A stretch of DNA of 64,000 nt from Rhizobacter sp. AJA081-3 (GCF_017795745.1 NZ_CP059067.1:4960001-5024000); one strand, 5' to 3'; positions 8,966-16,701 are shown, counted from the stretch's first letter. Translations and numbers: made by a program. The notes: generated by a model from the sequence alone, not told the origin.

Positions 8966-9334
8966 TCAGCGCGCAGGTTTGCGCGGCGTCAGGCGCAACT
9001 CGTAGCGCGTGCGCTTGTCGATGTCGTCGAACTGCAGAACCGTGCCGGCCCAGTCGTAGGCGGCGACGAACTCGTCGATCTGCATCGTGCCGTGCATCAG
9101 CACCACCTCGACCTGGCTGCTGTGGAGCCTGAGCCGGTAGACGATGTCGCTGATGCGCACGCGCAGCCGGCGGTCGCGCAGCACGTCGACCTCGGCCGGG
9201 CCGCAGTGGGCGGCGCTGTCCGAGGCGACGGTGACGCAGAACTGGCCGTCGTAGCGGCCCGGCGCCGGCGTGTTCGCCCCGGCGGCCGAAGCCGCCAGGA
9301 GCAGGAACAGCAGCGCGCTCCGACGCATGGTCAC
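8966..9334 (-). CDS. Small secreted protein of unknown function
   Basis: 122 residues with a clear signal peptide (MRRSALLFLLLAASAAGA) and a mature domain of about 100 residues rich in beta-strand-like segments. Two cysteines (in QFCVTV and HCGPAE) could form a disulfide. I recognise no family. The possible starts ATG 9334 and ATG 9328 differ by two residues. It lies 4 bp downstream of the glutathione S-transferase gene on the same strand, so the two are probably co-transcribed. Confidence 0.7.
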   Translation of the reverse strand: MTMRRSALLFLLLAASAAGANTPAPGRYDGQFCVTVASDSAAHCGPAEVDVLRDRRLRVRISDIVYRLRLHSSQVEVVLMHGTMQIDEFVAAYDWAGTVLQFDDIDKRTRYELRLTPRKPAR

Positions 9335-9338
9335 ATGC

Positions 9339-9947
9339 TCACTTGAGCAGGCCCTCGGCCTTCATCGCGGCTTGCACGGCCGGGCGGGCGAACATGCGTG
9401 CCGAGAAGGCCGACAGGTTGGCCAGGCCGGTGATGTCCACGCCGACGTGCGGCGCCCAGGAGGCCACGGTGAACAGGTAGGCATCGGCGACGCTGAACTC
9501 GTCGCCCATCAGGTACGACTTGCCGGCGAGCTGGCTGTCGACCCAGGTGAAGCGCTCGACCAGTTTCTTGCGGAACACCGGCCTGGCGTCTTCCGGAACG
9601 GCCGGGTTGAACAGCGGCGAGAAGCCCTTGTGCAGTTCGCTGGTGATGAAGTTCAGCCATTCCTGCAGGCGGTAGCGCGCCATCGTCCCGGCGGCCGGGG
9701 CGAGATTCTTCGCGGGCACCTGGTCGGCGATGTACTGCACGATCACCGGACCTTCGGACAGGCGCTCGCCGCTGTCGAGCTCGAGCAGCGGCACGTAGCC
9801 CTTCGGGTTGATGCCGTAGTAGTCGGTGCCGTCCTGCAGCTTGTGCGTCTTGGTGCTGGCCAGCACGGGCTCGAAGGCCAGGCCGGACTCGCGCAGCACG
9901 ATGTGGGGCGACAGGGAGCAGGCGCCGGGGCTGTAGTAGAGCTTCAT
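9339..9947 (-). CDS. Glutathione S-transferase
   Basis: A 202-residue cytosolic GST of the bacterial beta-class type, conjugating or reducing electrophiles with glutathione. The N-terminal thioredoxin-like domain begins MKLYYSPGACSLSPHIVLRE, with the conserved Cys of beta-class enzymes in GACS, cis-Pro in GYVPLLEL and the SNAIL-like contact region SEGPVIVQYIAD. The helical C-terminal domain carries SVADAYLFTV. ATG 9947 has the expected N-terminus; the longer frame adds unrelated residues. It precedes the small secreted protein and is divergent from the pirin gene. Confidence 0.93.
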   Translation of the reverse strand: MKLYYSPGACSLSPHIVLRESGLAFEPVLASTKTHKLQDGTDYYGINPKGYVPLLELDSGERLSEGPVIVQYIADQVPAKNLAPAAGTMARYRLQEWLNFITSELHKGFSPLFNPAVPEDARPVFRKKLVERFTWVDSQLAGKSYLMGDEFSVADAYLFTVASWAPHVGVDITGLANLSAFSARMFARPAVQAAMKAEGLLK

Positions 9948-10080
9948 GGGGACTCCTGGGTCGTGGTGAGGGAGGATGCCATTACACCCATCCCCGCGCT
10001 CGCAGCCATGCAAGCCGATTCAGCGCGGCATGCAAATCCGCTGACTCGTATCCCGCGCAGGCGGCCACTACATTGACAGC

Positions 10081-10968
10081 ATGAACACCACCACCGTCTC
10101 TCCCGCCACCGTGGCACGCTCTCGCGGCGTCGAGCGCCTGGTGCGCGGCCAGCCCACGTCCGACGGCGCCGGCGTCAAGCTCACCCGCGTGCTGACGCAG
10201 CCGCTGCAGCAGCGCCTCGATCCCTTCCTGATGCTCGATGCCTTCGGCAGCGACGCGGCGAGCGACTACATCGGCGGCTTCCCCGACCACCCGCACCGCG
10301 GCTTCGAGACGGTCACCGTCATGAAGGCCGGCCGCATGCGCCACCACGACAGCGTGGGCAACACCGGCCTGCTCGAGCCCGGCAGCGTGCAATGGATGAC
10401 CGCCGGGCGCGGCATCATCCACTCCGAGATGCCCGAGCAGGAAGAAGGCCGCATGGCCGGTTTCCAGCTGTGGGTCAACCTCGCGGCGCGCGACAAGATG
10501 CAGCCGCCGGCCTACCGCGACGTGCCGCCGCAGGGCGTGCCGGTGTTCGCGCTCGAGGGCGGCGCGCAGGTGCGCGTGATCGCGGGCACGACGCACGGCG
10601 TGGCGGGCGCCGTGACGCGGCCGACCACGGAGCCTCTGGTGCTCGACATCGTGCTGCCTGCGGGCGCGACGTTCGACGTGCCGCTGCCAGCCGGGCACAA
10701 CGCCTTCGCCTACGTGTACGGTGGCGCGGCGGCGCAGGTGGGCGGTGCGACGGTGGCCAGCGAGCACATGGCGATCCTCACCAACGACGCGGCCGCCGAT
10801 GGTGTGCGCTTCACGGCGCCGGTAGGCGAGCGCGCCGTGCAGATCCTGCTGGTCGCCGGGGCGCCGCTGCGCGAGCCGATCGCGCAGTACGGACCGTTCG
10901 TGATGAACACCGTGCAGGAGCTGCACCAGGCGGTGGCCGATTTCCAGAGCGGCGCACTGGCCACCTGA
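10081..10968 (+). CDS. Pirin family protein
   Basis: A 295-residue double cupin. The first cupin shows the metal-binding residues of pirins: HPHRGFETVT (two His), HHDSVGN and GIIHSEMP (His and Glu). The second, C-terminal cupin covers the MAFAYVYGG-like region near residue 205 onward. Pirins are iron-containing cytosolic proteins; some act as quercetinases, others as redox regulators, and the sequence does not choose between these. The start ATG 10081 follows a plausible leader. Divergent from the GST gene across 133 bp. Confidence 0.9.
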   Translation: MNTTTVSPATVARSRGVERLVRGQPTSDGAGVKLTRVLTQPLQQRLDPFLMLDAFGSDAASDYIGGFPDHPHRGFETVTVMKAGRMRHHDSVGNTGLLEPGSVQWMTAGRGIIHSEMPEQEEGRMAGFQLWVNLAARDKMQPPAYRDVPPQGVPVFALEGGAQVRVIAGTTHGVAGAVTRPTTEPLVLDIVLPAGATFDVPLPAGHNAFAYVYGGAAAQVGGATVASEHMAILTNDAAADGVRFTAPVGERAVQILLVAGAPLREPIAQYGPFVMNTVQELHQAVADFQSGALAT

Positions 10969-11029
10969 AACAAGGGCATGGCGCGGCTGGGCTAACCTCG
11001 GGTCTTTACGCGCCCGAGGACCCTGACCC

Positions 11030-11401
11030 ATGCCCCGCACCATCCTGGAGGAAAGCCGGCTCCATTCGGCGATCCGCGACCGCGTCGCGAACCACCATGC
11101 CGATGTCGTGCACAACGTGCAGGCGGCTGCCGCCTCCAACCTGATCCTCGTGGTCGGCATGGCCGGCAACCCGTTCGTGCGACGCGCGCGCAAGCTGCTC
11201 GACGCCGCCGGCCTGGCCTACCAGTACCTCGAGTACGGCAGCTACATCAGCCAATGGCGCGTGCGCAATTCTCTGAAGATGTGGACCGGCTGGCCGACCT
11301 TTCCGATGGTCTTCGCCAAGGGCGTGCTGATCGGTGGCTGCGACGACCTGAAGCGGCTGCTCGACAGCGGCGAGTTCAAGCGCTTTCTCGGCGAAGCGTG
11401 A
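11030..11401 (+). CDS. Glutaredoxin-like protein lacking active-site cysteines
   Basis: 123 residues with a glutaredoxin fold. The C-terminal half has the glutathione-binding signatures WPTFPMVF (TVP-like loop with cis-Pro) and IGGCDDLKRL. The site where dithiol glutaredoxins have CPYC reads NPFV in GNPFVRRARKLL, so both catalytic cysteines are replaced. The protein may still bind glutathione but should not do classical thiol-disulfide exchange. The stop overlaps the GTG start of the hydrolase gene (GTGA at 11398-11401), which makes it the first gene of a coupled four-gene set. Confidence 0.8.
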   Translation: MPRTILEESRLHSAIRDRVANHHADVVHNVQAAAASNLILVVGMAGNPFVRRARKLLDAAGLAYQYLEYGSYISQWRVRNSLKMWTGWPTFPMVFAKGVLIGGCDDLKRLLDSGEFKRFLGEA

Positions 11402-12867
11402 AATCCCTGCGCGCCATCGCCGCCGTCACCGCGCTGGCGTGGGCCGGCGTGGCGATGCCGACGCACGCGGCGCCGGCGCAGCCTTGCCGTGTCGACGGCC
11501 TGGCGCACGAGGTGCTGTGCGGCTCGGTGGCGCGTGCGCTCGACCCGGCGCGCCCGGACGGGCCGCAGATCGAGGTGCACTACGTGGTCGTGCCGGCGCT
11601 GGCGCGGCGCAAGCTGCCCGACCCGGTGTTCCTGCTCGCGGGCGGCCCGGGCCAGAGCGCGATCTCGCTGGCGCCGCAGGTGATGGGCGTGTTCGCGCGG
11701 CTGAACAACCGGCGCGACATCGTCTTCGTCGACCAGCGCGGCACCGGCCGCTCGGCGCCGCTGGACTGCGACGGGCCGCGCGAGGTGGCGCTGGCCGAGT
11801 CGGCCGACCCTCAGGCACAGCTGCGCCGGCTGGCGGCCTGCCGCGAGCGGCTGCTGAAGCTGCCCTACGTGCGCTCGGCCGCGGACCTCGGCTTCTTCAC
11901 CACCACGCTGGCGATGCAGGACCTCGACGCGGTGCGCCAGGCGATCGGCGCCGAGCGCATCAACCTGGTCGGCGCCTCGTACGGCACGCGGGCCGGGCTC
12001 GAGTACCAGCGGCAGTTCCCCGTCGCCGTGCGGCGCAGCGTGCACGACGGCGTGGCGCCTCCCGACATGGTGCTGCCCGCCAGCGCCGCCACCGATGCGC
12101 AGGCGGCGCTCGACGCCCTCTTCACCGCCTGCGCTGCCGAGGCGGCCTGCGCGCGCGAATGGCCGCTGCTGCGCCAGGCCTGGGATGCGCTGCTGGCGTC
12201 GCTGCCGCGCGCCGTCAGCGTGCCCGACCCGCTCACCGGCAAGACCGAGTCGTTCACGCTGACGCGCGAGCTGCTGCTCGGCGCGGTGCGCGCGCCGCTG
12301 TACGTGCCCACGCTTGCAGCGGCCCTGCCGGCGGCGATCCACGCGGCATCGCAGGGGCGCTTCGAGGCGCTGGCGGCGCTGGCCGGCGCGCTGTCGCGGC
12401 GCGGCGGGCCGCGTCTGTACACCGGCATGCATTTCGCGGTGATCTGTGTGGAGGATGCGCCGCGCATGGACTCGGCCCGCGCTGCCGCCACACGCGACTT
12501 CGGCGATGGGCTGGCGCCGCTGTATGCGCAGGCCTGCACCGCCTGGCCACGCGGTGCGGTGCCCGAGGCCTTCTACAAGATCGGGCCCGCAGCCACGCCG
12601 GTGCTGCTGCTCAGCGGCGGCATCGACCCGGCCACGCCACCGCGCCATGCGGCGCGCGTGGTGCAGGCGCTGGGCGCGAAGGCGCGCCACGTGGTGGTGC
12701 CGAACGCGGGCCACGGCCTGCTCGCCAGCGGCTGTGTGCCCGATTTGCTCTACCGCTTCATCGACGCAGCCGACGACACTCAGGCGCTCGCGCTCGACAC
12801 CGCCTGCATCACGGCGATTCCTCGGCCCGGCGCCTTCGTGCCTCCCGCACCGGAGGCAGCGAAGTGA
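11398..12867 (+). CDS. Secreted alpha/beta hydrolase, TAP-like (proline iminopeptidase-type)
   Basis: 489 residues: a signal peptide (to about THAAPA), then an alpha/beta hydrolase domain of the tripeptidyl aminopeptidase/proline iminopeptidase type. Visible landmarks are the oxyanion region FLLAGGPGQSA, DIVFVDQRGTGRSAPLDC, the nucleophile elbow GASYGTRAGLEYQ (Ser), and the C-terminal TAP-like domain with Asp in LLSGGIDPATPPRHA and His in NAGHGLL. Eight or so cysteines fit a periplasmic protein with disulfides. Start is GTG 11398 within the overlap with the glutaredoxin-like gene; its own stop overlaps the ABC ATPase start in the same way. Peptidase or esterase activity is likely; the substrate is unknown. 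Confidence 0.88.
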   Translation: MKSLRAIAAVTALAWAGVAMPTHAAPAQPCRVDGLAHEVLCGSVARALDPARPDGPQIEVHYVVVPALARRKLPDPVFLLAGGPGQSAISLAPQVMGVFARLNNRRDIVFVDQRGTGRSAPLDCDGPREVALAESADPQAQLRRLAACRERLLKLPYVRSAADLGFFTTTLAMQDLDAVRQAIGAERINLVGASYGTRAGLEYQRQFPVAVRRSVHDGVAPPDMVLPASAATDAQAALDALFTACAAEAACAREWPLLRQAWDALLASLPRAVSVPDPLTGKTESFTLTRELLLGAVRAPLYVPTLAAALPAAIHAASQGRFEALAALAGALSRRGGPRLYTGMHFAVICVEDAPRMDSARAAATRDFGDGLAPLYAQACTAWPRGAVPEAFYKIGPAATPVLLLSGGIDPATPPRHAARVVQALGAKARHVVVPNAGHGLLASGCVPDLLYRFIDAADDTQALALDTACITAIPRPGAFVPPAPEAAK

Positions 12868-13637
12868 TCCGCATCGAACAGCTCGCCAAGTCATTCGAAG
12901 CGCCGCGCCGCTGGCTCGGCCGCGCCGCTTCGCCGGTGCTGGCGGTGCGCGATGTGCGGCTCGAAGCGGCCGATGGCCGCATCACCGGCCTGCTCGGTCC
13001 CAACGGCGCGGGCAAGACGACGAGCCTGCGCATGCTCGCCGGGCTGATCCGCCCCGACGCGGGCCGCATCGAGGTCGACGGCATCGACGTCGCGGCGCGG
13101 CCGCGCGAGGCGCTCGCGCGCATGGGCGTGCTCAGCGATGCACGAGGCCTCTACCCGCGGCTGACGGCGCGCGAGAACATCGTCTACTACTCCGCCCTGC
13201 AGGGCATGGCGCGCGAGGAGGCGCAGGCACGCGCCGAAGCGTTGGCGCAGATGCTCGACTGCACCGCGCTGCTCGACCGTCGCACCGAAGGCTTCAGCCA
13301 GGGCGAACGCATGAAGGTGGCGCTGGCGCGCGCGCTGGTGCACGACCCGGCCAACATCGTGCTCGACGAGCCGACCAACGGCCTGGACGTGCTGGCCACG
13401 CGCGCGCTGCGCGAGACTTTGCAGTGGCTTGCCTCGCCCTCGGGCGGCGGCAAGTGCATCGTCTTCTCCACGCACATCATGCAGGAGGTGGAGCGGTTGT
13501 GCGACAGCGTCGTCGTCGTCGCGCACGGCCGCACGGTGGCGCAAGGCACGGTGGCGGAGTTGCGCACGCGCGCCGGGGCGCGCGATTTCGAAGAGGCCTT
13601 CGTGCGACTGGCCTACGGCGACGAGGTGGCGGCATGA
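12864..13637 (+). CDS. ABC transporter ATP-binding protein, NatA-like
   Basis: 257 residues. Walker A is GPNGAGKTTS, the signature motif is the atypical FSQGERMKV, and Walker B is NIVLDEPTNGLDV, followed by the switch His in STHIMQEV. The Gln-Gly-Glu variant of the signature is typical of NatA/CcmA-type export ATPases. The start is GTG 12864, overlapping the hydrolase stop. It should energise the ABC-2 permease encoded 86 bp downstream; a 30-codon coupled element lies between them. Confidence 0.9.
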   Translation: MIRIEQLAKSFEAPRRWLGRAASPVLAVRDVRLEAADGRITGLLGPNGAGKTTSLRMLAGLIRPDAGRIEVDGIDVAARPREALARMGVLSDARGLYPRLTARENIVYYSALQGMAREEAQARAEALAQMLDCTALLDRRTEGFSQGERMKVALARALVHDPANIVLDEPTNGLDVLATRALRETLQWLASPSGGGKCIVFSTHIMQEVERLCDSVVVVAHGRTVAQGTVAELRTRAGARDFEEAFVRLAYGDEVAA

Positions 13638-13726
13638 CGCGGGCCGAGCGCCGGGCCGCTCCCAAGCCGGCCCGCATCCCCTTGGGGGATCGGCCGACGT
13701 ACCCGTCGGACGAGGGGCAGTCATGA
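13634..13726 (+). other. Two-hairpin element with a 30-codon ORF, coupled on both sides
   Basis: This 93-bp insert between the ABC ATPase and permease genes holds an open frame of 30 codons. Its ATG overlaps the ATPase stop and its TGA overlaps the permease ATG, so ribosomes could pass straight through. The DNA has two perfect stem-loops: ATCCCC-TTG-GGGGAT (13676-13690) and CCGACG-TACC-CGTCGG (13694-13709). The predicted peptide is Arg/Pro-rich and resembles no domain. I read it as an intra-operon palindromic element, possibly a dispersed repeat, more than as a functional small protein; a second copy is not evident in this window. Confidence 0.55.
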
Positions 13727-14886
13727 GGCCGGCGTGGACCGTGTTCGTCAAGGAGTGGCTCGACGCCCTGCGCGACCGGCGCACGCTCGCCGTGGTGCTG
13801 CTGTCCAGCGTGCTGATGGGGCCGCTGGTGCTCATCGCGCTGTCCGGCCTCGTGGCCTCGTTCGAGTCGCGCGCCGAGCGGCGCGAAGTGGTGCTCGACG
13901 GCATCGAGCATGCCCCGACGCTGGTGAACTATCTGCAGCGCCAGGGCTTCGCGGTGAAGCCGGCGCCCGAGGGCTTCGAGGCCAAGCTGCGCAGCTCCGA
14001 ACTGGGCGACCCGGTGCTGGTGGTGCCGAAGGATTTCGAGGCGGCGCTGCGCCGTGCCGAGGTGCCGGTGCTCGTGCTGGTGAGCGACAGTGCCAACAAG
14101 CGCAGCGAGGCCGGCAGCGGGCGCCTGCAGCGGCTGGTGGCCGGCTTCAACCGCGAGCGCGCCACGCTGGCGCTGGCCCTGCGCGGCGTGTCCGGCGAAC
14201 TGCTCGAGCCGGTGCGGCTGGGCGAGAAGGATCTCGCCAACCCGCAGACGCGCGGCACCCAGATCACCGGCATGCTGCCTTTCTTCGTGCTGATGGCGGT
14301 GCTCTACGGCGCGCTCAATGCGGCGCTGGACACCACCGCCGGTGAGCGCGAACGCGGCTCCCTGGAGCCGCTGCTGATGAACCCGGCCTCGCCGCTGTCG
14401 CTGGTGCTGGGCAAGTGGGCGGCGGTGTCAGCGGTGGCGCTGCTGATCGCGGTACTGAGCTGCTTCAGCTTCATCCCGGCGCAGTGGCTGCTGCGCAGCG
14501 ACACGCTGGCGGCGCTGTTCCAGTTCGGCTGGCGTGAGGCGCTGTGGTTCGTCGCCATCATCGCGCCCTTCGCCGCGGCGCTCTCGGCGCTGCTGATGGC
14601 GGTGGCGATCCGTTGCCGCAGCGTCAAGGAGGCGCAGGCGAGCTCGGCGATGCTGATCCTCGCGGTGTCGCTGCTGCCGCTGGTGGGGCTGCTCAACCCT
14701 GGCGGCGAGGAGCGCTGGCACCTGTGGGTGCCGGCGCTGGCGCAGAACACCCTGATGACGCGGGTGCTCAAGGGCGAGGCCCTGGGTCTCGAACCGGTGG
14801 CGATCACGCTGGGCGTGTGCGCTGTGCTGGCGCTGCTGGGTGTGGGCTTCGTCGCCCGGGTGCTGCGCCGCGCCGCGGTGCGCTGA
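13723..14886 (+). CDS. ABC-2 type permease, NatB-like
   Basis: 387 residues. One N-terminal transmembrane helix (VVLLSSVLMGPLVLIALSGLV, near residues 24-44) is followed by a soluble periplasmic loop of about 160 residues, then a cluster of five to six helices in the C-terminal half. This layout matches NatB/YhaP-type ABC-2 permeases. The cytosolic motif TAGERERGSLEPLLMNPASPLSLVLGKW is the family's conserved coupling segment. It pairs with the upstream ATPase. NatAB of Bacillus exports sodium, but related pairs handle other substrates, so the cargo is open. Confidence 0.88.
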   Translation: MRPAWTVFVKEWLDALRDRRTLAVVLLSSVLMGPLVLIALSGLVASFESRAERREVVLDGIEHAPTLVNYLQRQGFAVKPAPEGFEAKLRSSELGDPVLVVPKDFEAALRRAEVPVLVLVSDSANKRSEAGSGRLQRLVAGFNRERATLALALRGVSGELLEPVRLGEKDLANPQTRGTQITGMLPFFVLMAVLYGALNAALDTTAGERERGSLEPLLMNPASPLSLVLGKWAAVSAVALLIAVLSCFSFIPAQWLLRSDTLAALFQFGWREALWFVAIIAPFAAALSALLMAVAIRCRSVKEAQASSAMLILAVSLLPLVGLLNPGGEERWHLWVPALAQNTLMTRVLKGEALGLEPVAITLGVCAVLALLGVGFVARVLRRAAVR

Positions 14887-14922
14887 GCGGTGGCCTGCGC
14901 GGGGCTCGGGCATCATCACGGC

Positions 14923-15426
14923 ATGAAGGATTCACCCACGCAACTGCGCTGGCGCTGGTGCCGCTTCGACGAGCTGGGCGTTCACGAGCTGCAGAACATC
15001 TATACCGCGCGGCAGCTGGTGTTCGTGCTCGAGCAGGAGTGCGCCTATCTCGATGCCGACGGCGTCGACGAACACTCATTTCACCTCGCCGCATGGTCGG
15101 CGCAGCAGCGCGAGCCGCTGGCCTATGCACGCGTGGTTGCCCCTGGCGTGAAGTACGTGGAGCCGTCGATCGGCCGCGTCATCACCACGAGCGCGGCGCG
15201 CGGCACCGGGCTGGGCCGCGAACTGGTGCGCCGTGCGGTCGAACACGCGCAGGCCGCCTACCCTGGGCAAGGCATCCGCATCTCGGCGCAGTCGCGCCTG
15301 GAGCGCTTCTACGCCGGCTTCGGTTTCCAGCGGGTCGGCGAGGACTACCTGGAAGACAACATCCCCCACACGGAGATGCTGCTCCCGGCGCGCTCTACTT
15401 CGTCGACTTCATCGGGCAGGTGTTGA
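14923..15426 (+). CDS. GNAT family acetyltransferase, ElaA-like
   Basis: A 167-residue GNAT of the ElaA type. Typical segments are LQNIYTARQLVFVLEQECAYLDADGVDE, the acetyl-CoA loop VITTSAARGTGLGRELVRRAV, and AQSRLERFYAGFGFQRVGEDYLEDNIPHTEM. The last dozen residues (Ser/Thr-rich) are not family-like and overlap the end of the convergent DUF2892 gene by 32 bp. The acceptor substrate of ElaA proteins is unknown. Confidence 0.88.
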   Translation: MKDSPTQLRWRWCRFDELGVHELQNIYTARQLVFVLEQECAYLDADGVDEHSFHLAAWSAQQREPLAYARVVAPGVKYVEPSIGRVITTSAARGTGLGRELVRRAVEHAQAAYPGQGIRISAQSRLERFYAGFGFQRVGEDYLEDNIPHTEMLLPARSTSSTSSGRC

Positions 15427-15592
15427 TGCCCAGCAGGGTGTAGGCGGGGCACCAGCCGATCAGGCCGGTGGCCAGCGGCACCAGTCCGATCCACCCCCAC
15501 ACGCCCACTGTGCCGGTGGCGGCCAGCGCGATCAGCACCAGGCCGGCGAGAACGCGCAATGCGCGGTCGATGGTTCCTTCGTTCGTCTTCAT
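15395..15592 (-). CDS. DUF2892 (YgaP transmembrane-like) inner-membrane protein
   Basis: 65 residues with two hydrophobic helices (LAGLVLIALAATG and IGLVPLATGLIG) and the family's C-terminal CPAYTLLGINTCP, in which two cysteines follow the second helix. This is the stand-alone form of the membrane domain found after rhodanese in YgaP. The gene has a good AAGGAG ribosome site upstream of ATG 15592. It lies downstream of the Crp/Fnr gene on the same strand; a perfect TGTGA-N6-TCACA palindrome sits 70 bp upstream of its start, so the regulator probably controls it. Confidence 0.85.
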   Translation of the reverse strand: MKTNEGTIDRALRVLAGLVLIALAATGTVGVWGWIGLVPLATGLIGWCPAYTLLGINTCPMKSTK

Positions 15593-15661
15593 GTCAGCTC
15601 CTTGCTTGCCGGCTCAAGGTGCCGGTGTGAAAGGAGTGTCTCGCCGCGGTCAGGGTCCGTC

Positions 15662-15677
15662 TGTGACTGCAGTCACA
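15662..15677. promoter_or_regulatory. Crp-type operator palindrome
   Basis: TGTGACTGCAGTCACA is a perfect 16-bp palindrome with the TGTGA-N6-TCACA layout recognised by Crp-class regulators. It overlaps the last codons of the Crp/Fnr gene and lies 70 bp upstream of the DUF2892 start. The regulator next to it keeps the Arg-Glu-x-x-x-Arg residues that read this half-site in E. coli CRP. Binding by that regulator is inferred. Confidence 0.65.
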
Positions 15678-16359
15678 CAGCGGGGGCCTCGCCGGCGGCC
15701 AGGCGCCGCAGCGCGGCAGCGTCGCGCAGCTCGATGCGTTCGCGCCCGAGGCTGAGCCAGCCGGAGCGCTCGAAGCGGCGCAGCAGCCGCGTCACCATCT
15801 CGCGCACGGTGCCCAGCTCATCAGCCAGGGCCTGGTGGCTGGCATGCAGCACCTCGCCATGGCCGAGCAGCGCGGCCGCCAGCCGCTGGTCGAGCCGCTG
15901 GAAGGCGACGGCTTCCGCCAGCGCCATCAGATCGGCCAGGCGGTCCGCAAAGACGCCGAACACGAAGCGGCGGAACGGCTCGTGTTCGCAGCAGGCGTCG
16001 AATGCCGGCGGGGTGAGCACGGCCAGGCGCGTCGCGGAGGTGGCCACGCCGTTGGCGCTGAGCAGGTGCTGCCCGAACAGGCAGGACGCCGACACCACGC
16101 ACAGTTCGCCCGGGCCGACGCGATACAGCTCCAGGGCACGCCCTTGCGAGGACCCGCGGGCCACGCGAACCTCGCCCGAAAGCACCATCGGAAAGCCCTG
16201 GCAAGGTGCCTGCTCCTCGAAGAGCACGGCTCCGGCGGGCACGGACACCCACATCGCCTGCTGATGGAGCGCCCGCTGGCTGACAGCCGGAGGCAGTGCC
16301 TTCAGTGCCGGGTAGAGCTCCGAGAGCTGAGCAATCTCGGTGTCGGTGGGAGCGTTCAT
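15673..16359 (-). CDS. Crp/Fnr family transcriptional regulator, Cys-rich
   Basis: 228 residues: an N-terminal cupin-like effector domain and a C-terminal winged helix-turn-helix. The recognition helix GTVREMVTRLLRRFE aligns with that of E. coli CRP and keeps Arg186, Glu187 and Arg191 (equivalent to CRP Arg180, Glu181, Arg185). The cAMP-binding Arg-Ser pair is missing. Cysteines at 53, 87, 93, 123 and 124 in the effector domain do not match the N-terminal Fe-S pattern of Fnr. A thiol- or sulfur-based signal is possible but unproven. The start ATG overlaps the stop of the upstream cysteine-cluster gene. Confidence 0.88.
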   Translation of the reverse strand: MNAPTDTEIAQLSELYPALKALPPAVSQRALHQQAMWVSVPAGAVLFEEQAPCQGFPMVLSGEVRVARGSSQGRALELYRVGPGELCVVSASCLFGQHLLSANGVATSATRLAVLTPPAFDACCEHEPFRRFVFGVFADRLADLMALAEAVAFQRLDQRLAAALLGHGEVLHASHQALADELGTVREMVTRLLRRFERSGWLSLGRERIELRDAAALRRLAAGEAPAV

Positions 16360-16613
16360 GCGGGGGCGGTGGAGACTTCGAGCCGGGTCAGCCAGGCGAT
16401 CGCTTCGTCACGGTGCCCGCCGCACATCGCCGGCGCGGGCCGCAGCGAGCTGCACACCGCCGGGCGCTGCGGCAGGCCGAAGACGGCGCAACGCAAGTCT
16501 TCGGTGAGTTGGACGCAGCGCACGCCGGCCGGCTTGCCCTCGGGCAGGCCGGGAATCGGGCTGCTGATCGACGGCGCGATGCAGCAGGCGGCGCAGGCGG
16601 GGCGGCATTCCAT
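16356..16613 (-). CDS. YkgJ-type cysteine-cluster protein
   Basis: 85 residues with eight cysteines: four in the first 11 residues (MECRPACAACC) and four later, in VRC, LRC, AVC and AMC contexts. This spacing matches the zinc- or iron-chelating YkgJ (CxxxCxxCC) family. The start ATG 16613 sits right at the first cysteine motif; the longer frame lacks family similarity. It is the first gene of an apparent operon with the Crp/Fnr regulator (4-bp overlap) and DUF2892. Function of the family is not established. Confidence 0.85.
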   Translation of the reverse strand: MECRPACAACCIAPSISSPIPGLPEGKPAGVRCVQLTEDLRCAVFGLPQRPAVCSSLRPAPAMCGGHRDEAIAWLTRLEVSTAPA

Positions 16614-16672
16614 GATCAGGACGGATTGTGTGCGGGAAACCAGTGCCGGGCGGCCCCGAGCAACCCTGGCGC

Positions 16673-16701
16673 ATGACGCCGGCGGGCCCACTGCCTACAA
16701 T
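16673..16701 (+). promoter_or_regulatory. Predicted sigma-70 promoter of mnmG
   Basis: A -35-like ATGACG (16673-16678) and a -10-like TACAAT (16696-16701) are separated by 17 bp, 29 bp upstream of the mnmG start. Four of six and five of six positions match the consensus hexamers. The placement fits, but no experiment supports it. Confidence 0.4.

Noticed and set aside
13634-13726. A true small protein between the ABC genes
   Set aside because: The peptide is Arg/Pro-rich and the DNA is dominated by hairpins; I kept it as an element and not as a CDS call, because coding constraint cannot be shown from one sequence.
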